Assembly: GCA_011390385.1 (NCBI GenBank)
Contig: JAABSN010000101.1
Span: forward strand, 1 to 11,510
Direction of reading: 5' to 3'
Source of the DNA: Thioalkalivibrio nitratireducens
Lineage (GTDB): Bacteria > Pseudomonadota > Gammaproteobacteria > Ectothiorhodospirales > Ectothiorhodospiraceae
DNA: 11,510 bases
This document shows, piece by piece, positions 5,254 to 11,510 of this stretch. The notes under the pieces were generated by a model. It was not told the origin of the DNA and did not search any database. It was given only the letters and a program-made list of their open reading frames with translations. Positions within the stretch are counted from its first letter, which is position 1; the number at the start of each line of letters is the position of its first letter. A program made the translations under genes and the position numbers.

Positions 5254-7752
5254 ATGCGTTTTCCCCAGACCCTCGTCGATCATATCGAAGCAGCCTTGGC
5301 CGCGGACGACACCGATGCGGCTGTGCAGCAGCTCAACGCGGCGGGCTTTGCCCGTGAAACCTACGAGAGCCTTTCGGCACATCGCGGATTGGTCCAAGCG
5401 CGGCTTGGCAACACCTCCAAGGCTCTGGCGGCAATCTGGCAGGCCACATCGTATTATCCGTTGCGCCCGGAGCCTTGGGCGATGCTGGGCGCGCTCCTCA
5501 ATCAATCGGGCAAGAGCAGTCTGGCCCTTTGGGCACTCGAGAAAGCTGTTCGCCTCGACCCTGACAACGCCGAGATCGAGGAGCGTTATGTGCGTCTTCT
5601 GGCCGCCAAGCGCCCCCAGGCAGGCCAGCGGCACTTCATCAAGAGGCTTCCCGAACTCGCCGCGCTGACCTGGGAAACGCAGGTATCACTTGCCAGTGCC
5701 CTTCACCTGCACCGCTTTGGCACCCTCTCGGCAGACTCGATGGTTCTGCGCGCACAGGGCTACAGCGACAGGGAAACCCAGCTCATCGTGCAGATCAGCA
5801 ATGGCACCGACCTGCGCGCCAAGACCTTTCCGATTACACCCGACACAACCGGCGCCTGGCGACTTGAAGTCGCCTGGCCTGCGGATGCGAGTGCCGCCCA
5901 AGTGCTTTGGTCGGAAGATCATACAGCGCTGGCACCCGGCACCGTGCAACGCCACGTTGAACCCGTGCTGCCTGCGTCCGGAACGGTGCGCAGCCCGCGA
6001 GAGACCGATCCAACGGACCGCATCGACATCATCGTTCCAATCTATCGCGGCGCATCCGAAACGCGTGCCTGTCTCGACTCGATCATCACCGCCAGGTGCC
6101 AATGCAAGTTTCGGCTTGTTCTGGTCAATGATGCCAGCCCGGATGATGCCCTTGGCCGCCTTGTTCGGGACCTGGCCGAGCGCGGGATCGTCACGCTTGT
6201 CGAAAACCCCCTCAATCTTGGATTTACCGGAGCGGTCAACCGGGCCCTCGAAGTCTGCAAGACAAATGATGTGCTCCTGCTGAACGCCGATACCGTGGTC
6301 AGTGACGGGTGGCTCGACCGCCTGCAGGCCGCTGCCTACAGCGCTACGGATATTGGCACCGTCACGCCACTGAGCAACAACGGCCAACTGACGAGCTACC
6401 CGGACATGTCCGTAGCGGCTCCGCTTCCGAACGCCGAAACGATCCGGTTGCTCGATGAATCGGCGGCGCAGGCAAACCGGGGGCTTCGAGTCGACATACC
6501 GACAGGAACCGGCTTTTGCCTGTTTCTCAAGCGACGGTGCCTCGACGAAATTGGCTCTCTGGATCAGGCCAGGTTCGGTCGTGGGTATGGGGAGGACATC
6601 GATTTCTGCATGCGTGCGCTCGCGGCGGGCTGGCGCAATGTCTGCGCCACGGACGTCTATGTCGCGCACCATGGAACGGTCTCTTTTGTAGATGAGAAAG
6701 CCGCTCTCGTCGGGCGCAACATGGCACGGGTCGCGGAACGGCATCCAGATTACCGGACGCGGGTGGACCGGTTCATGGCCACCGATCCGCTCAAGACCAT
6801 GCGCAATGCACTGGCCCGCACAAGTTGGCCCCGCATGGCACGCGAGCGGGTTCTCGTTTTCGGCCCCCCGCGATGGGCCATGGCCGACAAGCTGCGCCAG
6901 TATCGCTTCCAGTGTGCCGCGCGCGGCGAAAAGCTTGCCTGGATTTCACGCGACCCGCGCCAATCGGATGGGCAGATCATCCTGGAAGATGACCAGCCGG
7001 GCCAGAGCACGCGGATACGTTATTGCTGCGTGCAAGACCGTGAGCGTCTCATAGAAGACCTGCGGCAGGTTGGAATAACACGTGTCGACCTCTTACAGCG
7101 CGTTCCCGACGCACTGCGTTGGGTGCTGGATGCCATCGATGCGCCGCGCCATCTGCACGCGATGGAGCACGGCTTGCTCATAGACCACGTGCGCAGCAGG
7201 CCCGATCGCGTGGTCTGTTACACCAAGGCCGCGCAACGGCTTGTCCCGACCGCACTGCGGGAGCGGGTTTCCCTCGCGGAACCAGGCCCTCTGGATACAG
7301 TGACTGCACCTTCGGGCGCGCAAGGCCACAACGTCGCAGTTCTGGCCGGCGCCAACGATGTGGCCGGCTATAGGTTGCTTATGCGCCTTGCCCGTGAAAT
7401 CAGCCGCACCAACGCGGACGTGGCCTTGTTCGTGTTCCAGCGCTCCCTGGACGACCTCAGCTTGGCGCGGAGTGGAGTCGCCTTCCCCCTTGGGGGGGTG
7501 GGGTCGGATACGCGGCGCGAACTCGCAAATGCTCTGGGGTGTACACAGGCGCTCGTTATCGGCCGCGGTGATGATCTCACGGGATGGCCCCTCGACCTTG
7601 CCTGCCAAACCTGCGCAAATGTTGTTGCCATTGGTGCCGCGGCCCTGCAGGAGCGAGCGGGAAGCCATCCGTATGTCACCACGCTGCCCCTCGATGCGGA
7701 TGTCATGGACGTACTGCACGCACTGGGTAAGGCCCCTGCACAGCCATGCTGA
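5254..7752 (+). CDS. TPR-containing family 2 glycosyltransferase
   Basis: 832 residues. The ATG at 5254 is the first possible start because an in-frame stop lies at 5245-5247. No ribosome-binding site is obvious. Residues 7-118 are TPR-like helical repeats (LGNTSKALAAIWQATSYYP; ALEKAVRLDPDNAE). Residues about 257-475 form a GT-A fold of the GT2 family: IDIIVPIYRG (257-266), VLVNDASPDD (289-298), NLGFTGAVNRAL (321-332), the DxD-like LLNADT (342-347) that holds metal and nucleotide-sugar, PTGTGFCLFLKR (416-427) and GYGEDIDFC (444-452) with likely catalytic base D448. Residues 530-832 are a C-terminal region I do not recognise; FGPPR near its start and alternating strands suggest a Rossmann-like or second glycosyltransferase-like fold. 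It probably transfers a sugar to a growing surface glycan in the cytoplasm; donor and acceptor are unknown. The stop overlaps the next start, so it is co-translated with 7746-10040. Confidence 0.85.
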   Translation: MRFPQTLVDHIEAALAADDTDAAVQQLNAAGFARETYESLSAHRGLVQARLGNTSKALAAIWQATSYYPLRPEPWAMLGALLNQSGKSSLALWALEKAVRLDPDNAEIEERYVRLLAAKRPQAGQRHFIKRLPELAALTWETQVSLASALHLHRFGTLSADSMVLRAQGYSDRETQLIVQISNGTDLRAKTFPITPDTTGAWRLEVAWPADASAAQVLWSEDHTALAPGTVQRHVEPVLPASGTVRSPRETDPTDRIDIIVPIYRGASETRACLDSIITARCQCKFRLVLVNDASPDDALGRLVRDLAERGIVTLVENPLNLGFTGAVNRALEVCKTNDVLLLNADTVVSDGWLDRLQAAAYSATDIGTVTPLSNNGQLTSYPDMSVAAPLPNAETIRLLDESAAQANRGLRVDIPTGTGFCLFLKRRCLDEIGSLDQARFGRGYGEDIDFCMRALAAGWRNVCATDVYVAHHGTVSFVDEKAALVGRNMARVAERHPDYRTRVDRFMATDPLKTMRNALARTSWPRMARERVLVFGPPRWAMADKLRQYRFQCAARGEKLAWISRDPRQSDGQIILEDDQPGQSTRIRYCCVQDRERLIEDLRQVGITRVDLLQRVPDALRWVLDAIDAPRHLHAMEHGLLIDHVRSRPDRVVCYTKAAQRLVPTALRERVSLAEPGPLDTVTAPSGAQGHNVAVLAGANDVAGYRLLMRLAREISRTNADVALFVFQRSLDDLSLARSGVAFPLGGVGSDTRRELANALGCTQALVIGRGDDLTGWPLDLACQTCANVVAIGAAALQERAGSHPYVTTLPLDADVMDVLHALGKAPAQPC

Positions 7753-10040
7753 AAACAACTCCATCATATGCTATCGTCGGCAAGCTCGAAGGTCTTGTGG
7801 ACGGGATCGCTGTCGGATGGGTCTGGAGCCCGGATCGACCTCAGGACATCTTCGTCGTGGAGTTGTTGGTCGACGGCTATTGCGTGGCGGTTGATCGGGC
7901 GAACATTTTCCGGGCCGACTTGCGTGACCAGCTCAGCGAGCCTGACCGCGGCTTCCAGATTGCGGTGCCGCATGCCGCCCTGGAAAATGGCCGCGAAATC
8001 ACGGTCCGCGTGGCAAATGTTCATGCCATCGTACCCGGCCAGATCGACCTGAGAGACAAGGCGACGCCTGGCGATGTAACCCTTCCCACGACCAATGGGG
8101 AGATCACACAGTCGCACGCCTTGACTGTGCGCGGTTGGGTCATGCCCCGTCAGTATCGTGACCGCCCGGTTACGATACAGGCCCATCTGGACGGCACCAT
8201 GATCGCCGAGACAGAGGCCAGCGATGCCCCGCCGTCGCAAGGCAATACCAACCAGCCACCTCATTTGAAGCTCTTCACGTTGCGCTTGCCGTTCGCGCTG
8301 GCTGATGGCGCGACCCACCAGATCGAAATCACGGATGCGGATGGCTGCGTTCTGAAAGGCAGCCCGATCACGGTTGTGGCGCACCAGAAGGGTTCAAGCA
8401 GCCTTCTCGAAGACGCCGCGGAAGCGGCAACCGACAATCCGGCTCTGCAAAAGGAGCTCACGCTTCTTGCACAGGCAAACCGGCGCCAGGAACGCCGGGG
8501 GCCCGCATCGGCATCGTTCGATGATTACGAGCTGTGGCAAGACGTTTATCCCCTACCATTTGCGCCGCAACCGACTGGGCCGGTGCATATCGTCATTTTT
8601 GGCCCGGGCGATGATGGTCCGACACGCAACGCTCTTGCCTGCTTCGGAGACAGGGTTTCGGTGACCCGAACCCAGGACGGGATATTGTCGCGCAACGACT
8701 GGCCAGACCGAGGGATCATCCTCTTTCTGCGTGCTGGCGATACGATCAGACCAGAAGCCTGTGCCGCCATGGAAGCCGCCCTGCAGGACGCCGAGATCGC
8801 GTATTGCGACAGCGATGTTCGCGTGGACGACGTATGGAGACCATGGTTCAAGCCGGATTGGGACCGTGATCTTTATCTTGCGCAGGGCTATGTCTGGGGT
8901 CTTGTCGGCATGCGGGCAGACGTCGTGGACCAATCAGCTGCAGAGAGCTTCCTCCTCGACGACATAACCTTCAACCTTTGTGCATCGGGTATGCGTGTGG
9001 CGCATATCCCCCATGTTCTCCATCGTGATGAGGTTAACACGCAGGCTGGGGTTGCAGCACTTCCCGACGGTTGGCTGGCCGACAGCGTGGCCTTTTATCT
9101 GTCCCACACCGCACCTGAAACCACGGTCACGCCGCGTTCCGGAATGCCATGGCTCAATCGGATCACTTGGGCGCCACCCAAGGAGTGGCCACGGGTCTCC
9201 GTGATCATCCCGACGCGCGATCGGGTAGATCTTCTGCGTACCTGTATCACGGGCTTGCTGACCGGGACGGACTATCCCGATCTGGAGATCATCATTGTAA
9301 ACAACGCGTCACAGCTGGGTGAGACAGCGGCGTATCTCGACGAACTTGCGACACAAAACGGGATCATGGTCCTGGATATGCCAGGCGCCTTCAATTTCTC
9401 GGCGCTCAACAACGCTGCAGCGAAAGAAGCGACCGGCGACGTGCTCTGCCTGCTCAACAACGACATCGAAGTGCTCGAAGCCGGCTGGTTGAAGGAAATG
9501 GTCAGCCTGTTGCTGCGTCCCGATACCGGTGCAGTCGGGGCCAAGCTGCTTTGGGAAAACGACATGGTGCAACATGGCGGCGTGATTCTCGGGGTTGATG
9601 GCGGTGCGGTGCATGTCGGGAGCAACTGCCATCGTGATGACCCGGGCTATATGGGACGCAACCAGGTAGCCCACAGGCTGAGCGCTGTTACCGCTGCCTG
9701 CATGGTGGTGCACAAATCCGACTATATCGCGCTTGACGGGCTGCACGAACGGAACTTCCCCGTCGCCTTCAACGATGTCGATTTCTGCATGCGCCTGCGC
9801 GAGCTGGGACGCGCCATCGTCTGGACCCCGGATGCCTGTCTTCGACATCACGAATCGGCATCGCGGGGGGACGACCAGACCCCGGAAAAAGCCGCCCGCG
9901 CCCGCCGTGAACTCGACAAGTTGAGAGAGCTTTGGGGTCACAAGATGATGCTTGATCCGTATTACAATCCAAATCTCAACCTGGATCGTGACCCGTTTGC
10001 CGGGCTTGCCATGCCGCCGAGAAAGGAACGCTCCGCGTGA
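7746..10040 (+). CDS. Large glycosyltransferase: two N-terminal beta domains, one degenerate and one intact GT-A half
   Basis: 764 residues; the ATG overlaps the preceding stop by 7 bases, indicating translational coupling. Residues about 8-110 and 118-212 look like two related beta domains (GWVWSP at 24-29 and GWVMPR at 130-135, each followed by a strand ending in DG). Residues about 278-460 resemble the second part of a GT2 domain (LFLRAGDT 327-333, YCDSDVRV 353-360, WFKPDWDRDLYL 367-378, IPHVLHR 421-427) but lack the normal N-terminal nucleotide-binding strand and a clear DxD. Residues 482-705 are an intact GT2 domain: VSVIIPTRDR (484-493), IIIVNNAS (515-522), FSALNNAA (551-558), LLNNDIEVL (569-577), MVQHGGVILG (607-616) and FNDVDFCMRL (675-684) with likely base D677. 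Such paired-GT proteins occur in O-antigen and capsule clusters. Specificity cannot be read from the sequence. Confidence 0.87.
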   Translation: MLKTTPSYAIVGKLEGLVDGIAVGWVWSPDRPQDIFVVELLVDGYCVAVDRANIFRADLRDQLSEPDRGFQIAVPHAALENGREITVRVANVHAIVPGQIDLRDKATPGDVTLPTTNGEITQSHALTVRGWVMPRQYRDRPVTIQAHLDGTMIAETEASDAPPSQGNTNQPPHLKLFTLRLPFALADGATHQIEITDADGCVLKGSPITVVAHQKGSSSLLEDAAEAATDNPALQKELTLLAQANRRQERRGPASASFDDYELWQDVYPLPFAPQPTGPVHIVIFGPGDDGPTRNALACFGDRVSVTRTQDGILSRNDWPDRGIILFLRAGDTIRPEACAAMEAALQDAEIAYCDSDVRVDDVWRPWFKPDWDRDLYLAQGYVWGLVGMRADVVDQSAAESFLLDDITFNLCASGMRVAHIPHVLHRDEVNTQAGVAALPDGWLADSVAFYLSHTAPETTVTPRSGMPWLNRITWAPPKEWPRVSVIIPTRDRVDLLRTCITGLLTGTDYPDLEIIIVNNASQLGETAAYLDELATQNGIMVLDMPGAFNFSALNNAAAKEATGDVLCLLNNDIEVLEAGWLKEMVSLLLRPDTGAVGAKLLWENDMVQHGGVILGVDGGAVHVGSNCHRDDPGYMGRNQVAHRLSAVTAACMVVHKSDYIALDGLHERNFPVAFNDVDFCMRLRELGRAIVWTPDACLRHHESASRGDDQTPEKAARARRELDKLRELWGHKMMLDPYYNPNLNLDRDPFAGLAMPPRKERSA

Positions 10041-10651
10041 TGCAGACGACGAAACACCGCCGCAAACCCGCCTTCCTGCATGTCGGGTGCGGCAGTGCAA
10101 GCCGGGACAGGCTTCCCGCCCCCCTGCGTTCCTGGCATGAAGTGCGTCTGGACATCGATCCGTCGGTCGAGCCCGATATCATCGCTTCCATCGTCGACAT
10201 GTCGATGGTCGAAACCGCGTCCTTCGATGGCCTGTGGTCATCACACAGCCTCGAGCATATCGACTCGCACGATGTGCCGACTGCGCTCTCCGAAAGCCGG
10301 CGTGTCCTGCGCGACACCGGGTTTGCGATCTTCACACTGCCGGACCTTCAGGCTGTCGCACGCATCATCGCCGACGATAAGCTCGAGGAACCACTCTACC
10401 AGAGCGCTGCGGGTCCAATTTCACCGATCGACATGATCTACGGTCATCGCCGCTCGGTCGAGCGCGGGAAGACTTATATGGCCCACCGCACCGGCTTCAC
10501 GCAACGCACGCTTGGCAAGCACTTGCTCGAGGCCGGGTTCGAAGAGGTCGACGTCTGGTCGACCCGGTATGCGCTCTGGGCCGTGGCTATCGTGAAAAAG
10601 GACGCGGCCATCTTTGTGCGTGGCAAGCTCAAGCCGCTTTACGAGGCTTGA
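10037..10651 (+). CDS. Class I SAM-dependent methyltransferase
   Basis: 204 residues from the GTG at 10037, with AAAGGA (10022-10027) 9 bases upstream; an ATG directly after it (10040) forms TGATG with the preceding stop and is an equally possible start. The product has motif I FLHVGCGS (13-20), the acidic ribose-binding loop RLDIDPS (37-43), a motif II-like acidic D54 and the SHSLEHI segment (69-75) typical of Methyltransf_11-type enzymes. The later GGxxIFTLPDL-like strand (GFAIFTLPDL) also fits. It probably methylates a sugar or a glycan end, which in O-antigen systems can cap the chain, but protein or small-molecule targets are not excluded. It is the last gene of the overlapping operon; its stop is followed by AT-rich non-coding DNA. 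Confidence 0.85.
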   Translation: MMQTTKHRRKPAFLHVGCGSASRDRLPAPLRSWHEVRLDIDPSVEPDIIASIVDMSMVETASFDGLWSSHSLEHIDSHDVPTALSESRRVLRDTGFAIFTLPDLQAVARIIADDKLEEPLYQSAAGPISPIDMIYGHRRSVERGKTYMAHRTGFTQRTLGKHLLEAGFEEVDVWSTRYALWAVAIVKKDAAIFVRGKLKPLYEA

Positions 10652-10689
10652 GGCTGTCTTGAGCGTTCCAAAAGACGTTATTTTCATCA

Positions 10690-10734
10690 TGCAATCTTCA
10701 TAGAGATAAACCCGTCCAGTAAGTGAAGATTGCA
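10690..10734. repeat. Perfect 11-bp inverted repeat between methyltransferase and manC-like gene
   Basis: TGCAATCTTCA (10690-10700) and TGAAGATTGCA (10724-10734) are exact reverse complements separated by 23 bases, so the centres of the arms are 34 bp apart (about three helical turns). They lie in an AT-rich stretch (10669-10750) inside the 159-base gap, 76 bases before the manC-like start. The two arms could be two operator half-sites on one face of the helix for a regulator of the sugar-nucleotide gene, or the stem of an RNA hairpin. No T-run follows, so it is a poor terminator. Confidence 0.5.
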
Positions 10735-10810
10735 AAATTACAATTACCAGCTGCGCCTCGACAAGTCCGCCATGCTGCGCGATGGAGGCATCCACAGAAC
10801 GAGGGTAACC

Positions 10811-11510
10811 ATGCGAAAAACCATTCATCCCGTGCTGTTGTGCGGTGGATCGGGGACCCGGCTGTGGCCGCTGTCCCGCAAGAGTCACCCCAAGCAGTTC
10901 ACCCGGCTGATGGGAGACGAGAGCCTCTTTCAAGCCTCTGCGCGCCGCGTCTCCGAGGCCGGCTTCGCAGCCCCCGTGATCGTGACGAACGGGGATTTCC
11001 GCTTCGTGGTCACCGAACAGCTGGCGGCTGTCGAGGTCGCTGCGGCCGCGACCCTCATCGAGCCCGAAGGGCGCAACACCGCCCCGGCCATTCTTGCAGC
11101 CGCCCTGTGGCTCGACGCCCGGGAACCCGGTGCGCTGATGCTGGTTACCCCGTCCGACCATGTCATTCCGGACACCGCGCATTTTTGCGACACGGTTCAA
11201 ACGGCCGCGCACAGCGCGGATGCAGGGCAGATCGTGACATTCGGGATTGCGCCCGACCGCCCCGAGACCGGGTATGGCTGGCTCGAACTGACCAAGGTTG
11301 CAAATGATGCACGCGACATTGGCCCCCAAGCGCTGAAGGCCTTTGTCGAAAAGCCCGACGCTGCCACCGCGCAGAGCATGCTCGCGGATGGCCGGCATCT
11401 GTGGAACGCAGGGATCTTTCTGTTTCGGACCGACACGCTGATTGCTGCCTTCGAGACACATGCACCGGTCATGTTGACGGCGGTGCGCGCCGCTGTCGAA
11501 AGCGCCGGGC
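10811..11510 (+). CDS. manC: Mannose-1-phosphate guanylyltransferase, N-terminal part
   Basis: 233 codons are present and the frame is open to the right edge; family members have about 350-480 residues. GAGGG (10801-10805) precedes the ATG by 5 bases. Family signatures in order: GGSGTRLWPLSR (12-23) with HPKQF (26-30), the nucleotide-binding pyrophosphorylase loop; IEPEGRNTAPAI (83-94); TPSDHVI (113-119); FGIAPDRPETGYGWL (144-158); FVEKPD (178-183); and WNAGIFLF (198-205). The enzyme makes GDP-mannose from mannose-1-phosphate and GTP, feeding mannose, rhamnose or fucose-type sugars into surface glycans. The missing C-terminus decides whether it is the bifunctional form with a cupin-like phosphomannose isomerase domain. 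The gene symbol follows the family; algA, cpsB and xanB are other names for the same type. It lies 159 bases after the methyltransferase and may have its own promoter. Confidence 0.92.
   Translation, partial: MRKTIHPVLLCGGSGTRLWPLSRKSHPKQFTRLMGDESLFQASARRVSEAGFAAPVIVTNGDFRFVVTEQLAAVEVAAAATLIEPEGRNTAPAILAAALWLDAREPGALMLVTPSDHVIPDTAHFCDTVQTAAHSADAGQIVTFGIAPDRPETGYGWLELTKVANDARDIGPQALKAFVEKPDAATAQSMLADGRHLWNAGIFLFRTDTLIAAFETHAPVMLTAVRAAVESAG

Noticed and set aside
5686..6744. 352-codon open frame on the minus strand opposite the TPR-GT2 gene
   Set aside because: A shadow frame caused by high GC at third positions; no recognisable domain, and it overlaps the conserved GT2 motifs on the plus strand.
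10421..11461. 346-codon open frame on the minus strand across the methyltransferase end and manC-like start
   Set aside because: It runs opposite two genes with clear family motifs and through the intergenic gap; the product resembles no known protein.

Overview
The window looks like alphaproteobacterial chromosome, most likely a sphingomonad or Erythrobacter-type organism. Three things point there. GC is high, with GC-rich third codon positions. A short DUF1153 (SciP-type) regulator is present, a family largely confined to alphaproteobacteria. The main intergenic region carries a perfect TTAA-N7-TTAA CtrA-type box next to paired GANTC (CcrM-type) sites. No rRNA, tRNA, CRISPR array, transposase or integrase was seen.

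Left part (1-3564): a minus-strand sulfotransferase start is cut by the window edge (1-107). Upstream of it on the same strand is a secreted-type metalloprotease with a zincin domain, RTX calcium-binding repeats and a DUF4214 domain (231-2210). A small plus-strand SciP-like regulator (2429-2680) is divergent from the protease. It converges tail to tail, with a 4-base overlap, on an unrecognised minus-strand gene (2677-3564) whose product contains three tandem repeats of 45-47 residues that loosely resemble ChW repeats.

Centre (3565-4007): a 443-base non-coding region holds a 26-bp imperfect dyad, the CtrA-type box, two adjacent GANTC sites and an AT-rich promoter-like patch. It leads into a GTG-started RTX/DUF4214 protein (4008-5192), probably an abundant exported surface protein, which ends in a strong intrinsic terminator.

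Right part (5254-11510): three overlapping plus-strand genes form a glycan operon: a TPR-GT2 glycosyltransferase, a second large glycosyltransferase with one degenerate and one intact GT-A half, and a class I SAM methyltransferase. After a gap with a perfect 11-bp inverted repeat comes the start of a mannose-1-phosphate guanylyltransferase, which makes GDP-mannose and runs off the right edge.

Taken together this is a cell-surface locus: sugar-nucleotide supply (GDP-mannose), glycan assembly and methylation, probable sulfation, and two RTX/DUF4214 proteins that are candidate type I-secreted surface components. The most interesting hypothesis is that the 4008 protein is a surface-layer-like protein under cell-cycle (CtrA/CcrM) control and is glycosylated by, or anchored to, the glycan made by the neighbouring genes. 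That link is inferred from context only.
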